64,000 nt of DNA from Bryobacteraceae bacterium. GTDB taxonomy: Bacteria > Acidobacteriota > Terriglobia > Bryobacterales > Bryobacteraceae. The stretch is taken from positions 1-64,000 of the forward strand of contig JANWVY010000008.1 in assembly GCA_025056455.1 (NCBI GenBank). Direction: 5' to 3'. Below the pieces are notes generated by a model. That model was not told where the DNA came from, did not search any database, and saw only the letters and a program-made list of their open reading frames with translations. Positions within the stretch are counted from its first letter, which is position 1; each line of letters starts with the position of its first letter. Made by a program: the position numbers and the translations under genes. Below are positions 8,966 to 19,732 of the stretch, piece after piece.

Positions 8966-10363
8966 CTAGGCCAAAAGCTTTTCCACCACGTTTCCATGCA
9001 CGTCGGTGAGGCGGAAATCGCGGCCTTGGAAACGATAGGTTAACTTCACATGATCAAATCCCAACAGGTGTAGGATTGTCGCGTGCAGGTCATGGACATG
9101 CACTTTGTCTCTCGCCACGTTGAAACCCAGTTCATCCGACTCGCCGAGCACTAGGCCAGCCTTTACTCCGCCGCCAGCGAGCCACATTGTGAAGGCATTC
9201 GGATGATGGTCGCGGCCATCGGATCCACCCTGCACCATCGGCGTCCGACCGAACTCTCCGCCCCAAATCACAAGGGTCTCATCCAACAAGCCACGCTGTT
9301 TCAGGTCAAGCACAAGCGCCGCTGAAGCCCGGTCTGTATCCCTGCAATTCGTGGCCAGATCTTTGACCAAATTCTGGTGTTGATCCCAAGCCTCGTGATA
9401 CAGTTGCACGAACCGTACGCCGCGTTCCACCAAACGCCGCGCTAAGAGGCAGTTGTTGGCAAAGGAAGGCTTGCCGGGTTCTGCGCCGTAAAGCTCCAGA
9501 ATCTGTTTGGGCTCCTTGGAGAGATCCATGAGCTCGGGGGCACTAGTTTGCATCCGGAAGGCCATCTCAAAGGAATTGATCCGTGTGGCGATTTCCGGAT
9601 CGCCTGTACGTTCCAAGTGCATCTGGTTCAGACGCTGAATCGAGTCGAGCGAATCCCTCTGTAACTGGTTGTCGACACCCTTGGGATTCGATAGATACAG
9701 CACCGGGTCGCCGCTGCTGCGGAATTGCACACCCTGGTAGACGGTGGGCAAGAAGCCACTTCCCCAGCAGGAGCTACCTCCGCTAGGGCCTTTTTTGCCG
9801 GAGCTAAAAACGACGAAGGCGGGAAGATCCTTCGACTCGCTTCCAAGTCCATAGGTCACCCACGCCCCCATACTCGGCCGGCCGAATTGCTGCGAGCCAG
9901 TGTTCATTAACAACTGTCCAGGCGCGTGATTGAAGGCATCGGTCACCATGGACTTGATGATGGCGATCTCGTCAACAATTTGGGCCGTGTGTGGCAACAG
10001 CTCGCTGATCTCCACACCGCTCTTGCCGGCGCGTACGAACCGGTACCGCGGACCGAGCAGCTTTGAATTCGGGTTGATGAAGGCGGCGCGGTAGCCCTTC
10101 AGCAACTCGGCAGGAGGCAGCGTGCCGTCGAATTTCGCTAACTGAGGCTTATGATCGAACAGTTCGAGATGGCTTGGCGCGCCAGCCATGAAGAGAAAGA
10201 TCACGTTTTTGGCTTTTGGCGGGTGGTGAGGTCTTTTGGGCGCTAGCGGATCCGCCGTTGCGGCACGGGCGGTTCCAAGCAATTGACTCAAGGCCATGGC
10301 GCCAAGCCCGATGGCGCATTCCTCGATAAACCAGCGACGAGAAACGGTCTTGGGATCCTTCAT
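8966..10363 (-). CDS. DUF1501 domain-containing secreted protein (Tat signal)
   Basis: The 465-residue protein begins with a twin-arginine signal ([19 protein letters not shown]) and continues as a DUF1501 protein, an alkaline-phosphatase/sulfatase-superfamily fold: [38 protein letters not shown], and [14 protein letters not shown] with the later [17 protein letters not shown]. Family members are almost always encoded next to DUF1549/DUF1553 proteins, as here, where the partner ends seven bases upstream. The biochemical role is not established. The ATG at 10361-10363 is preferred over a GTG one codon upstream. Confidence 0.92.
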   Translation of the reverse strand: MKDPKTVSRRWFIEECAIGLGAMALSQLLGTARAATADPLAPKRPHHPPKAKNVIFLFMAGAPSHLELFDHKPQLAKFDGTLPPAELLKGYRAAFINPNSKLLGPRYRFVRAGKSGVEISELLPHTAQIVDEIAIIKSMVTDAFNHAPGQLLMNTGSQQFGRPSMGAWVTYGLGSESKDLPAFVVFSSGKKGPSGGSSCWGSGFLPTVYQGVQFRSSGDPVLYLSNPKGVDNQLQRDSLDSIQRLNQMHLERTGDPEIATRINSFEMAFRMQTSAPELMDLSKEPKQILELYGAEPGKPSFANNCLLARRLVERGVRFVQLYHEAWDQHQNLVKDLATNCRDTDRASAALVLDLKQRGLLDETLVIWGGEFGRTPMVQGGSDGRDHHPNAFTMWLAGGGVKAGLVLGESDELGFNVARDKVHVHDLHATILHLLGFDHVKLTYRFQGRDFRLTDVHGNVVEKLLA

Positions 10364-10370
10364 CACTGCG

Positions 10371-13300
10371 CTATTCCTTCGTAATGGTTTCGTCCAGGTT
10401 TAACAGCACGCGCGAAACCGCGACCCATCCACCCAGCTCCGCCGCGTCCACGCCAGTGGGAGCTTTTTCCACCAGCCCAGCCGGATCTGCTTCGCCCGAC
10501 CGGAATCGTTCCGCCTGCCGTCTCAGCAAACCCAACAGTTCGGCGGATTCTCGCGGCTCGGGTTTTCGCGCCAGGCAACGTCGGAAAGCGTATTCCAAAC
10601 GCTCGGCGTCGGTGGGCCCGCCTTCGCGAACCGTTTTTAGGGCAAGCGCTCGGGCCGCCTCTAAAAACAGCGGCTCGTTCAATGTGGTCAGTGCTTGCAA
10701 GGGTGTGTTTGAGCGGCTGCGGCGTACACAGGCCATATCGCCGTTTGGAGTGTCAAAGGCCTGCAACATGGGATAGGGCACAGAACGGTAGCGAAACGTA
10801 TAAAGCGCTCGGCGGTACCGGTTCTCGCCTGTTTCTTCATGCCACTGCTTCGGCCCGTAGCTGGCTGGCGGCAAAAAGAGAAAATCCGGCGCTGGCGCGT
10901 AGACGCTGGGTCCCCCGATCTTCGGGTTCAGCAGTCCGCTGGCCGCCAGTGCAATATCGCGCACGATTTCCCCTTCAACTCGAAATCGCGGACCACGCGC
11001 CAGCAAACGGTTAAAAGGATCCCTTTCAAGGAGCTCCCGCGAGACCTTTGAGGATTGCTGATAAGTGGCCGAGGTCACAATCAGCCGGTGGAGATGTTTC
11101 ATACTCCAGCCCTGGTCCATGAACTCCACGGCCAGCCAGTCCAGCAGCTCAGGATGCGAGGGTGGCTCGCTCTGCTTTCCTAAATCTTCACTGGTTTGAA
11201 CTAACCCGGCGCCAAAATAACTCTGCCAGATGCGGTTCACCATGGCGCGCGCTGTTGTGGGGGAGTTCCGGTCCGTAATCCACTGAGCGAAGCCCAGCCG
11301 GTTACGCGGCGCGCCGGCCGGCATGGGGTGCAAGAAAGCCGGCGTCCCGGGCTCAACACGTTTCCCGGGCTTGAGGAAGTCTCCTCGAACGAGGATGTGG
11401 GTCGGACGCGGGGTTTCTCGCTCCTGGAGCACGAGCTGAGAGGTGCCCTCGGGGTGCTGGCGCCACAGTTCCTCCACCCGCTGGTTGGCTTCCGCCCACT
11501 CGGGCACACTTGTACGCCAGTAGCTAAAAACGGCCTGCTGTTGCGCGGCGGTTCGCTGGGCGCGAGGAATGGCTAAGATTTCGCGGACCTGCGCCGGAAC
11601 GGGATCCGCCGCGGCCCGATCATCGTCCGTAATCGAAAGACGGATCCGTCCTAAATTATGGTTCTGGTTATCATCGCTGTTCCAGCCCCCATGCCGCTGG
11701 CTTAAATAAACGGTCAACACCGTACCGTTGGGGTTTTCAACCGGCTTCTCGAAGACAAAGACCGCATTTTGTGGCTGGTTGCGGCGCACAGGTCCGATGT
11801 CAATCCCCCACGCTGTGTTGTCGTCGCCATCGATGGCGAAAGCAATGGGTCCAGTGACTCGCCGGTTCTTGCTCTTGTCGAAAAAAATTGGCTCCAATTC
11901 CTTCTCGGGCGGGTTCACGCTCGCCGTAGCTTGCACGATCTTCACCTTTCGTGGATCGCTGTCGTCGCCCGCCGGCGCCGCTTCAATCTCAATTTCGGTC
12001 AGCGCACCTGTACCCTTAATCGAACGCCCAGGACCGCCTAAGGGAAGATTGGGGTCATTCAACAGGTCGAGCCGGAGCGCGGTGATGCGCTTTTGATCCG
12101 TGCGCAGGGTGAACTTCGCTTTATGCTTCGTGGGAGCGTAGCCTGCCGCGAGTAAAGAAAGGTCCTCCTGTAAGAGATACTTTTGGCCACCCGTGGAAAT
12201 GTCATCCACTTCGGGCTTCAGCACGATCCAGCGCGGCTGGTTGTGGCGAACTTTTTCTTCCCAAGCCGCCATGGCCGCCTCCCAGTCCGGCTTCCTTTGC
12301 TGCAAATCCCGCTCAATTTGGCGGATTTGTTCAAGCACTTGTTGGCGCTTGCGTTCCTCGTCCTCCGTGTAGACGGCGATCGCCGCCTCGTGGCTATTGT
12401 TGAGAAAGGCAAACATCCGGTAGTAGTCTTCTTGGGTGAGCGGGTCATATTTGTGGTTGTGACACTGCCCGCATTGAATCGTGAGGCCAAGGATGGATTT
12501 TCCGATCGCGTCCATCCGGTCAAACATTGCCTCCATGCGGAACTGTTCCGGATCGATGCCGCCCTCCTCGTTGATCATGGAGTTGCGGAGAAAGCCTGTC
12601 GCCACGCGCTGTTGTTGAGTCGCGTTGGGCAGCAAGTCGCCGGCTAGTTGTTCAATCAAAAATCGATCGTAGGGCATATCGCGATTGAGAGCCGAGATTA
12701 CCCAATCGCGGTAGAACCAGACCCAGCGAGGCTTGTCTTTTTCAAAACCATCGGAGTCGGCATAACGCGCAGCGTCGAGCCAGTGACGGGCCCAGCGCTC
12801 ACCATAGTGGGGCGAGGCTAGCAGCCGCTCGACTTGCTTTTCGTAGGCGTTGTGACTTTTATCGTTTAGAAAAGCCTCCACTTCGGCGATTGTAGGCGGG
12901 AGGCCGATCAAATCCAGGCTCAAACGCCGTAAGAGGGTGACTTTGTCAGCCTGCGGAGCGGGCATCAAACCCTCTTTTTCAAGCCGCGCCAAAATAAAGT
13001 AGTCAATCGGATTGCGAGGCCAGCTGCGGTTTCGCACGGCGGGAAGGGCTGGGCGCTTGGGCGGCACGAAGGCCCAGTGCTTTTTGATCTCCGCATTTTG
13101 TACCCCAACACCATCTGGCCAGAACGCGCCTTGGTTGATCCAATCCCGGATGGCGGCGATTTGGGAGGCCTCAAGCGGTTTGCCGCCCATGGGCATTCGC
13201 GCTTGATCACCAATCCCAGCAATCCGCTGGTAAAGAGGGCTCTTCTCCGCGTTGCCAGCAACGATCGCCGGGCCCGACTGCCCGCCCGCAAACGCGAGCT

Positions 13301-13469
13301 TTTTGGAGTCTAAACGCAAGCCGCCAAGCTGTGCTTTGGCGCCATGGCAGCCATAGCAATTCTTCTCAAAGACCGGCTGAATTTGTTGAACGAAATCGAT
13401 TCCGGGCGAGCGGTCCTGCGCCACGGCACTTGTCAAGGCGGAAACAACAAGCAGCAGCACAGCCTTCAT
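10371..13469 (-). CDS. PSCyt1/DUF1549/DUF1553 (PSD1) secreted cytochrome-like protein
   Basis: The protein has 1032 residues with a Sec signal peptide (about 1-17). An N-terminal planctomycete-type cytochrome c domain carries the haem motif CYGCH (C38, C41, H42) and the downstream MPMGGKPL methionine region. DUF1549 follows ([55 protein letters not shown] with a second CxxCH), then a discoidin-like middle region, and DUF1553 at the C-terminus ([45 protein letters not shown]). It is probably periplasmic and redox active. It is co-transcribed with the DUF1501 gene; substrate unknown. Confidence 0.93.
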   Translation of the reverse strand: MKAVLLLVVSALTSAVAQDRSPGIDFVQQIQPVFEKNCYGCHGAKAQLGGLRLDSKKLAFAGGQSGPAIVAGNAEKSPLYQRIAGIGDQARMPMGGKPLEASQIAAIRDWINQGAFWPDGVGVQNAEIKKHWAFVPPKRPALPAVRNRSWPRNPIDYFILARLEKEGLMPAPQADKVTLLRRLSLDLIGLPPTIAEVEAFLNDKSHNAYEKQVERLLASPHYGERWARHWLDAARYADSDGFEKDKPRWVWFYRDWVISALNRDMPYDRFLIEQLAGDLLPNATQQQRVATGFLRNSMINEEGGIDPEQFRMEAMFDRMDAIGKSILGLTIQCGQCHNHKYDPLTQEDYYRMFAFLNNSHEAAIAVYTEDEERKRQQVLEQIRQIERDLQQRKPDWEAAMAAWEEKVRHNQPRWIVLKPEVDDISTGGQKYLLQEDLSLLAAGYAPTKHKAKFTLRTDQKRITALRLDLLNDPNLPLGGPGRSIKGTGALTEIEIEAAPAGDDSDPRKVKIVQATASVNPPEKELEPIFFDKSKNRRVTGPIAFAIDGDDNTAWGIDIGPVRRNQPQNAVFVFEKPVENPNGTVLTVYLSQRHGGWNSDDNQNHNLGRIRLSITDDDRAAADPVPAQVREILAIPRAQRTAAQQQAVFSYWRTSVPEWAEANQRVEELWRQHPEGTSQLVLQERETPRPTHILVRGDFLKPGKRVEPGTPAFLHPMPAGAPRNRLGFAQWITDRNSPTTARAMVNRIWQSYFGAGLVQTSEDLGKQSEPPSHPELLDWLAVEFMDQGWSMKHLHRLIVTSATYQQSSKVSRELLERDPFNRLLARGPRFRVEGEIVRDIALAASGLLNPKIGGPSVYAPAPDFLFLPPASYGPKQWHEETGENRYRRALYTFRYRSVPYPMLQAFDTPNGDMACVRRSRSNTPLQALTTLNEPLFLEAARALALKTVREGGPTDAERLEYAFRRCLARKPEPRESAELLGLLRRQAERFRSGEADPAGLVEKAPTGVDAAELGGWVAVSRVLLNLDETITKE

Positions 13470-13505
13470 TCACTGCCAATTTTATCGCGAGAATCTGCTG
13501 CCGGG

Positions 13506-14264
13506 TTAGTCGCTCTCCGGTTGCGGGAAAGGGCTGGTTTCGATCACTACCTCCTGGCTCTGCCTGGTTGAGGAGGTTGTGAGTTTGCGGACTGGGTCTG
13601 GTTTCTCCCGCCGTGCCAGGAATCTCCCCAGGGCGACAACTCCTATCGCCAACGCCGCCTGCACGGCGTACTCCAGTGTCTTAGGAGGCGCGAAGGCCTG
13701 GTGCAGCCAGGGATCGGTCATAATCATCTCCCCGCCAACCCGGCCCAAAATCGCCGCACCAATCCAGACGATGATGGGAAACCGCTCCATGATGCTCGAC
13801 AACAGCTTGCTCGTAAAAACAACAAAGGGAATGCTAAGGCCTAATCCAAAAATCAGAAGCCCTAGGTTTCCTTTGGAAGTGCCAGCAATGGCCAAAATGT
13901 TATCGGTCGACATGGTGACGTCGGCGATCAGGATGTACAGCATGGCTTGAAACAGCGTGGTCGCCTGTTTGCCGTGTTCTTGATGCCCCGTGTCTTCAAG
14001 TAGCAGTTTTACGGCGATCCAAAGGATGAGGACGCCCCCCACCAGCTTCACAAACTGCACCTGCAACAGCTGAGAAGCAAAGAACGTGAGCACAATCCGG
14101 AGCACGACGGCGACGCCTGCTCCCGCCATGATTCCAATTTTTCTCTCGCGAGCCGGAAGAGACTTCACGGCCAGGGCGATAACGACCGCATTGTCGCCAG
14201 CCAGCAGCAGGTCGATCAACACGATCGAGAGAATGTCAATCAAAAACTGCGTGTGGAGCTCCAT
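13506..14264 (-). CDS. TerC family integral membrane protein
   Basis: A 252-residue membrane protein with about seven hydrophobic segments and the TerC acidic motifs DLLLAGDNAVVIALAVKSLP and DVTMSTDNILAIAGTSKG. TerC/YjbE-type proteins are linked to metal ion (often manganese) efflux and tellurite resistance. The start was set at the ATG at 14264, which gives the usual N-terminus MELHTQFLIDILSIVLIDLL and has AAAGGGCGGA just upstream; a TTG six codons earlier is less likely. The tail (about 215-252) is charged and Ser/Thr rich. It lies 36 bases upstream of the DUF1549 gene on the same strand. No yybP-ykoY manganese riboswitch was recognised upstream. Confidence 0.9.
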   Translation of the reverse strand: MELHTQFLIDILSIVLIDLLLAGDNAVVIALAVKSLPARERKIGIMAGAGVAVVLRIVLTFFASQLLQVQFVKLVGGVLILWIAVKLLLEDTGHQEHGKQATTLFQAMLYILIADVTMSTDNILAIAGTSKGNLGLLIFGLGLSIPFVVFTSKLLSSIMERFPIIVWIGAAILGRVGGEMIMTDPWLHQAFAPPKTLEYAVQAALAIGVVALGRFLARREKPDPVRKLTTSSTRQSQEVVIETSPFPQPESD

Positions 14265-14370
14265 TCCGCCCTTTTGTTTCAATCATGCCATGAACAGGGT
14301 CAGCTTTGGATAGCGTTTCGAGAGGGAAACTGTGGGAGCTGAACGCTGCTTGGGCGAGGTTTCCGATATC

Positions 14371-15828
14371 ATGTCTCGCATGCCCGCTTTCCTCACGATT
14401 CTCGGGTCCGTAGCGTTGCTAGCAGGGGCTGAGTGGCCTCAGCTGCGCGGGCCGCAAGGCCGGGGCGTCTCGAATTCCTCAACCCTGCCCCGTCAATTCG
14501 GGCCAAATCAGAAGGTGATTTGGAAAGTCAATCTCCCTTGGGGTCACTCCTCGCCCGTGATCAGCGGGGATCGGATCTTTTTAACGGGTGCGGAAGGCGG
14601 AGAAAAATCCGGTGCCGGGCTCAACAAGGTCAGCGACCAAGGGGGCCGCCTCTTCACGATCTGTTTGGATCGGAAAACGGGCCGCGTTCTGTGGATGCAA
14701 CCGGCGCCACGACCGCGGCAGGAGCGATTCCAGCCTACCAACTCTCCAGCCTCTCCCAGCCCGGTTGTGGACGGCGATACAGTTTATGTGTTCTTTGGGG
14801 ATTTTGGAGTCCTCGCCTACGGCTTCGACGGAAAAGAACGCTGGCGCCATCCTCTCGGTCCCTTCAACAACGTGAATGGCCACGGCTCGTCGCCCATCAT
14901 TTACGGACGGATGCTGCTCCTCGTTTGCGATCAAGATACGAATTCTTTCCTCATTGCGCTCGATAAGCGAACGGGTAAGCTGATCTATACAATTGACCGT
15001 TCCGAATTCACGCGCAGCTATGTGACGCCTCTGGTCTATCAGCCCCCGAACGGTCGCGCCGAATTGATTGTGCCCGGCGCCTACACCTTGATTGCTTACG
15101 ACGTTGAGAACGGACGCAAGTTGTGGTGGATCGGAGGATTGTCCTGGCAACCAAAATCTATGCCCATCGAGTACGAAGGGCTCATCTACGCGCATTGGTG
15201 GGAAAGCGGCGGCGAGGCGGAAACGGTGACGGAAACGCCGCGATTTCGTGAAATCCTGCAACAAGTCGACGCGAATCAGGATGGCCGCATCAGTAAAGAG
15301 GAGACGCGCCGCGATGAGCGCCTCCACCGCATCTTTGACAGCATCGACCTGGCGATGGATGGCTGGCTCGATGAACGCGATTGGGAAAATCATCGAGCTC
15401 GCCGCGCCTCGCGCAACAGCCTCTTGGCGGTTCGACCTGGCGGGCGCGGCGATGTCGGCGCCACACATATCGTCTGGCGAATGCAAAAGTTCCTTCCCAA
15501 CTGCCCTACGCCGCTGATTTATCAGGGCGTTATGTACTTGATCAAAGATGGTGGAATCCTGACCACGCTGAACCCCAAAACAGGCGAGATCTACAAACAG
15601 GGTCGGTTAACTGGGGCGCTGGATACCTACTATTCCTCCCCCGTAGCAGGAGCTGGTCTCGTTTATTTCTGTAGCCAAACAGGAAAAGTGTCAATCGTCA
15701 AGGCTGGCGCACAGTGGGAAATGGTCGGGCAGACGGACTTAGAAGACGAAATTTATGCCACCCCTGCCCTAGTGGACAATCGCATCTACTTGCGCACTCG
15801 TCACACCCTATACTGCTTTGGCGACTGA
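14371..15828 (+). CDS. Secreted PQQ-like beta-propeller protein with EF-hand insert
   Basis: The protein has 485 residues starting MSRMPAFLTILGSVALLAGA, a Sec signal peptide, then WPQLRGPQGRGVS, typical of the outer-membrane-assembly-BamB-like propeller family in Acidobacteriota and Planctomycetes. Repeated blades are visible (LDRKTGRVLWMQ, GDTVYVFFGDFGVLAYGFDGKERW, ALDKRTGKLIYT, NPKTGEIYKQG). An EF-hand pair is inserted around residues 300-345: DANQDGRISKEE, then a weaker DLAMDGWLDERDW. The Ca2+ loop is canonical in the first hand. Such proteins probably act as periplasmic scaffolds or binding proteins rather than PQQ dehydrogenases. A second ATG three codons inside is also possible. Divergent from TerC. 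Confidence 0.88.
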   Translation: MSRMPAFLTILGSVALLAGAEWPQLRGPQGRGVSNSSTLPRQFGPNQKVIWKVNLPWGHSSPVISGDRIFLTGAEGGEKSGAGLNKVSDQGGRLFTICLDRKTGRVLWMQPAPRPRQERFQPTNSPASPSPVVDGDTVYVFFGDFGVLAYGFDGKERWRHPLGPFNNVNGHGSSPIIYGRMLLLVCDQDTNSFLIALDKRTGKLIYTIDRSEFTRSYVTPLVYQPPNGRAELIVPGAYTLIAYDVENGRKLWWIGGLSWQPKSMPIEYEGLIYAHWWESGGEAETVTETPRFREILQQVDANQDGRISKEETRRDERLHRIFDSIDLAMDGWLDERDWENHRARRASRNSLLAVRPGGRGDVGATHIVWRMQKFLPNCPTPLIYQGVMYLIKDGGILTTLNPKTGEIYKQGRLTGALDTYYSSPVAGAGLVYFCSQTGKVSIVKAGAQWEMVGQTDLEDEIYATPALVDNRIYLRTRHTLYCFGD

Positions 15829-15938
15829 GCTCAAAGCGCCTCGCACTCAGCAAGCGAGCCTGCTCAGTCGATCCTGTGCCGTCGCTGCTTGTCGCCTTGA
15901 TTCAGTTGCCGCCTGGCGGCTGTCGCATCGAAAAGAGC

Positions 15939-16367
15939 CTATTGTCCCGAGAAGACGCAGATTGTCTCCCGGTCCTCGTCGCTGAGTTTGGCTTCCGGGT
16001 GCATCCACAGGTAGGAGGGCATAGGCATGGCCTGGCTCTCGACAGCTTCGCAGACCTCATAGGTCAACACCTTCCGGCGGTCTTCCGAATAACGTCGCCA
16101 TTCCGAAAAGTTCAGACGCCTGCGGCCGTCGCGGACATGGCCAGCGACCAACCAGGAAACAGGCGCGATATTGCTATACCACGGCCATTTCGTTTCGTTC
16201 GAATGGCAGTTATAACAGGCGCGTCGCAAAATCTTTTCAAGTTCTGGCGCAGGGCGATACTGCAACGCAGGATCAACGGGAGGGTTCGTGCGATCCGGGC
16301 GAATGACTTGAGCTCCAACGAAGAGAGCCAACGCGCACCAGCTGACCACCTTCAAAAACCGTTTCAC
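15939..16367 (-). CDS. Haem-binding domain-containing protein (c-type, membrane anchored)
   Basis: The 142-residue product starts with a single hydrophobic anchor (FLKVVSWCALALFVGAQVI) followed by RPDRTNPPVD, the usual beginning of the Haem_bd family. The haem motif is CYNCH (C51, C54, H55), followed by ETKWPWYSNIAPVSW and a C-terminal MPMPSYLWMHPEAKL with the likely methionine ligand. It is a small periplasmic cytochrome. The GTG at 16365-16367 was chosen because it gives the family N-terminus; the longer frame from a TTG adds 17 non-conserved residues. It lies downstream of the pirin gene on the same strand and may be co-transcribed. Confidence 0.85.
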   Translation of the reverse strand: MKRFLKVVSWCALALFVGAQVIRPDRTNPPVDPALQYRPAPELEKILRRACYNCHSNETKWPWYSNIAPVSWLVAGHVRDGRRRLNFSEWRRYSEDRRKVLTYEVCEAVESQAMPMPSYLWMHPEAKLSDEDRETICVFSGQ

Positions 16368-16439
16368 TTGAACAAGGACGATCAGCTGGGCGCAAGTGTT
16401 ACCAAGGCCGCGCGGCAAACGCGGGAATCAGCAAACCCC

Positions 16440-17135
16440 TTACCGAGGAAGATCCAACAGCATCAACTCGGTGTCAGCCGTCGCCTTCAGATGCAGCTCC
16501 GGCTCCTGGTCGATCCTTCCTTGGTCACCCTGGTGGAAGGGATGCCCGTTGAGCTCGACTGACCCCCGGATCACAAAAAGGTAAGCTTTTCGATCCGGAG
16601 CCAGCTGGTGCGAAACCTCTTGGCCCGTTTGAAGCTCCGAAAGATAAATGGTTGCATCTTGGTCGATGGCCAAGGTGCCAGGAATCGCGCCCGAGGAAAC
16701 CACCGGCAGAAGTTTTCCAGCGCGGCTTCCAAACGCCCTCTGTTCCCAACGAGGCTGGGTACCTTTGGTGCGAGGCTCAATCCAAAGCTGCAAAAAATGT
16801 ACGGGCTCGGTTTCCGAAGCGTTGTATTCCGAATGCCGGATTCCGGAACCTGCCGACATGACTTGCACTTCCCCCGCTTTTAAGACGTGGCGGCTTCCAA
16901 GGCTGTCTGCATGCGCCAGAGAACCCTCAAGCACGTAAGAGATGATCTCCATATCCCGGTGACCGTGGGCGCCAAAGCCTTGGCCCGGTTGCACAACATC
17001 GTCATTGAAAACACGCAACGGACCCCAGCTCACATTCTGCGGGTCATAGTAGCGGTCGAAGGAGAAATGCCAGCGGGTGGACAGCCAGCCGAAATCCTCG
17101 CGATGACGCTGCGCGGAAGGGATGATTTGGATCAT
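16440..17135 (-). CDS. Pirin family protein (YhhW-like quercetinase/dioxygenase type)
   Basis: The 231-residue length is typical of YhhW. The bicupin is recognisable by WHFSFDRYYDP, GFGAHGHRDMEIISYVLEG (metal-binding histidines of motif 1), SLAHADSLG and AGSGIRHSEYNAS, and a degenerate second cupin toward the C-terminus (LFVIRGSVELNGHPFHQGD). Family members bind iron and some have quercetin 2,3-dioxygenase activity; the physiological substrate is open. ATG at 17133-17135 is preceded by AGGAGT. A haem protein gene follows. Confidence 0.9.
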   Translation of the reverse strand: MIQIIPSAQRHREDFGWLSTRWHFSFDRYYDPQNVSWGPLRVFNDDVVQPGQGFGAHGHRDMEIISYVLEGSLAHADSLGSRHVLKAGEVQVMSAGSGIRHSEYNASETEPVHFLQLWIEPRTKGTQPRWEQRAFGSRAGKLLPVVSSGAIPGTLAIDQDATIYLSELQTGQEVSHQLAPDRKAYLFVIRGSVELNGHPFHQGDQGRIDQEPELHLKATADTELMLLDLPR

Positions 17136-17262
17136 GGTACTAACTCCTGTTATTAGGATAATTGTTTAAACGATAGTTGTCAAGAAGAAAATAATTCTTC
17201 CTCCGCCGGTGGTATTCTCGAAGAAAGTTCTTCCGCGTCGTAAGATCTTCAGCAAAGCTCTC

Positions 17263-18756
17263 ATGTCGATGGCGCCCAAGCAAGAGATAGTGACGCGGAG
17301 TGGAAGTTCTCCTTTCCGCAACTACGCGTTTGACAGCTCCTACTACGATGAAATGTTTGAGGCGCCGGGCGTGCCCCGGCGGCACTATCAGGCGCTTTAT
17401 GACTTGTTGCTGGACATGCCGGGCGAGGAGTTTCGGCGGCGCAAGCAGGCTGCTGATCTTTCGTTTCTTCACCAGGGGATTACGTTTACGGTCTACGGGC
17501 GCGAAGAGGGCACCGAGCGGATTTTTCCCAACGATTTATTGCCCCGCATCTTGACCGATCAAGAATGGCGGCGGCTTGAAAAGGGGCTGACGCAGCGCAT
17601 TCTCGCCTTAAATCTATTCCTTTCCGACCTCTATCACGAGGGCAAGATTCTGGCTGATGGCGTTGTGCCTCGAGAAATTGTTTACACCTGCAAGCACTTC
17701 CGCCGCCAGATGCGTGGCCTGCGTGTTCCGAAGAACACTTACATCACGGTAGTTGGAACCGATCTGATCCGTTATCCGAACGGGGAATTTGTCGTTCTCG
17801 AGGACAACCTCCGCGTGCCGAGCGGCGTGTCCTACATGCTGACGAGCCGCGAGGTCATGAAAAAGGTTTTTCCTGTCCTGTTCCGGGAGTGCAACGTTTT
17901 GCCCATCGAGCAATATCCGCAAACGCTGCTTGCGACCCTGCGCGCGCTGGCGCCGCCGGGTCGCGCCGAGCCCGTGATTGCTCTGCTGACGCCCGGCGTT
18001 TACAACTCTGCCTACTTCGAGCACGCTTATCTTGCACGGCAGATGGGCATTCACCTGGTGGAGGGCCGCGACCTGCTGGTGCACAACAACCTTGTCTACA
18101 TGCGGACGACTACGGGCCTGCAACGCGTCGATGTCATCTACCGGCGAATTGACGATGATTTTATCGACCCGCTTGCCTTTCGCGCCGATTCGGCCTTGGG
18201 CGTGGCCGGTTTGTTCAACTGTTACCGCGCCGGCAACGTGACGCTGTGCAATGCCCTCGGGACTGGCGTCGCTGATGACAAAGCCATCTACGCCTATGTG
18301 CCGAAGGTGATTCGCTACTATCTAGACCAAGACCCGATCCTGCCCAATGTTGAAACCTATCTCTGCAGCGAGGAAAAAGAACGAGCCCATGTGCTGGCCA
18401 ATCTGGACAAGCTCGTGGTGAAGGCGGTGGGGGAAAGCGGCGGATACGGGATGCTAATTGGACCGCACTCAACGCAGGCTGAGCGGGCCGAATTCGCTAA
18501 GCGGATCGAAGCCGACCCGCGAAATTATATTGCGCAACCCACCATTCAGCTGTCGGCTGCCCCCTGCTATATCGATGGGGGGGTTGAGCCGCGCCATGTC
18601 GATCTGCGCCCTTACATCCTGTTTGATGGCGACCGGGTTCACATCGTTCCAGGCGGCTTGACGCGGGTAGCGCTGCGCAAGGGTTCGCTCGTGGTGAACT
18701 CCTCGCAAGGAGGGGGCAGCAAGGACACCTGGGTTCTGGAATCTACAGAATCCTAA
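17263..18756 (+). CDS. Circularly permuted ATP-grasp protein (DUF404/DUF407 type)
   Basis: The 497-residue protein matches the circularly permuted ATP-grasp family: [90 protein letters not shown], and [28 protein letters not shown]-grasp enzymes activate carboxylates with ATP and ligate amines; the three-gene set with alpha-E and transglutaminase proteins is proposed in the literature to form or modify peptides. ATG at 17263 (or 17269) is preferred over a GTG 18 codons upstream because the family starts shortly before SYYDEMF. It is the first gene of the operon, with the alpha-E gene 15 bases downstream. Confidence 0.93.
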   Translation: MSMAPKQEIVTRSGSSPFRNYAFDSSYYDEMFEAPGVPRRHYQALYDLLLDMPGEEFRRRKQAADLSFLHQGITFTVYGREEGTERIFPNDLLPRILTDQEWRRLEKGLTQRILALNLFLSDLYHEGKILADGVVPREIVYTCKHFRRQMRGLRVPKNTYITVVGTDLIRYPNGEFVVLEDNLRVPSGVSYMLTSREVMKKVFPVLFRECNVLPIEQYPQTLLATLRALAPPGRAEPVIALLTPGVYNSAYFEHAYLARQMGIHLVEGRDLLVHNNLVYMRTTTGLQRVDVIYRRIDDDFIDPLAFRADSALGVAGLFNCYRAGNVTLCNALGTGVADDKAIYAYVPKVIRYYLDQDPILPNVETYLCSEEKERAHVLANLDKLVVKAVGESGGYGMLIGPHSTQAERAEFAKRIEADPRNYIAQPTIQLSAAPCYIDGGVEPRHVDLRPYILFDGDRVHIVPGGLTRVALRKGSLVVNSSQGGGSKDTWVLESTES

Positions 18757-18771
18757 GCTCGAGAACGCCGC

Positions 18772-19728
18772 ATGCTATCCCGGGTTGCTGACAGCTTGTA
18801 TTGGATGAGCCGGTATCTGGAGCGAGCCGAGCACACGGCGCGCTTAATTACCGTGAATCTCGATCTTACACTAGACCTCTCGCACGCTTCTGTGGATCAG
18901 GGATGGGCCAGGGCCGCTCTAAGCCTGGGCCTTACGCCCCCGAGCCCGGCCGATGCCGCCGCGCTGGCGCAAACTCTCGTCTTCGATCCAAGCTCAGGCT
19001 CGTCCTCGATTGTGGCCTGCATTATGACGGCACGCGAGAATGCCCGCCAGGTCCGAGAGCAGATCAGCTCAGAAATGTGGGAGCAGCTCAACCGCCTGTT
19101 CCACGAGTTGAAGCGCGCTTCTCTGACAGATCTTGCAAGCACCGATCCCATCGAGTTTCTCGCCAAGGTGATTGAGGGCATGCATCTATTCCATGGAGTG
19201 ACGGACTCCACCATGGCGCATGGTGAAGCGTGGAGGTTCATTCAGGTGGGCCGCTATATGGAGCGCGCTGTCGACATCGCCACCCTGCTGCGCGCGCATT
19301 TTCATGAGCTTGGTGCCAGAGACAGCTCCATAGACCCGCGAGACCACCTTCACTGGATTGCATTACTCAAAAGCTGTACGGCGTTTGAAGCGTACTGTAA
19401 GGTCTACACGGCCGACCCCAAACCGGATCGGATCGCCGAGTTTTTGTTGCTGAATCCCGAATTTCCCCACTCGGTACGCTATGCCGTGGACCGCTTGCAC
19501 AACGGCCTGGAGGCGCTGCCGGATATGGCCTGGACCAAAAAAAGCAGCCGCCTGACGCGCTTATCTGGCCGCTTGAAGGCCGCGTTAAGTTTCAGCCAGA
19601 TTGAGGAAATCATGCAAAGCGGAATGCGGGAATATCTTGACAGCATCCAAGAGCAATGCGGGCAAATTCACGCTGCTCTCTACCAAATCTACATCCACTA
19701 TCCCATTGAGTCCGCCGTGGAGGCATGA
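18772..19728 (+). CDS. Alpha-E domain-containing protein (DUF403)
   Basis: A 318-residue, mostly alpha-helical protein with the family start MLSRVADSLYWMSRYLERAEHTARLI, the mid helix ARENARQVREQISSEMWEQLN and VGRYMERAVDIATLLRAH. It has no signal peptide and is thought to act in the cytoplasm with the ATP-grasp partner encoded immediately upstream. The mechanism is not known; conserved Arg/Glu helices suggest an active or binding site. It is followed four bases later by the transglutaminase-like gene. Confidence 0.92.
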   Translation: MLSRVADSLYWMSRYLERAEHTARLITVNLDLTLDLSHASVDQGWARAALSLGLTPPSPADAAALAQTLVFDPSSGSSSIVACIMTARENARQVREQISSEMWEQLNRLFHELKRASLTDLASTDPIEFLAKVIEGMHLFHGVTDSTMAHGEAWRFIQVGRYMERAVDIATLLRAHFHELGARDSSIDPRDHLHWIALLKSCTAFEAYCKVYTADPKPDRIAEFLLLNPEFPHSVRYAVDRLHNGLEALPDMAWTKKSSRLTRLSGRLKAALSFSQIEEIMQSGMREYLDSIQEQCGQIHAALYQIYIHYPIESAVEA

Positions 19729-19732
19729 CGGA

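Noticed and set aside
13970-14330. Manganese (yybP-ykoY) riboswitch ahead of TerC
   Set aside because: The upstream region (14265-14370) is too short and shows no matching conserved helices.
14581-15486. 301-codon minus-strand frame
   Set aside because: Antisense to the PQQ-like propeller gene, with no recognisable motifs.
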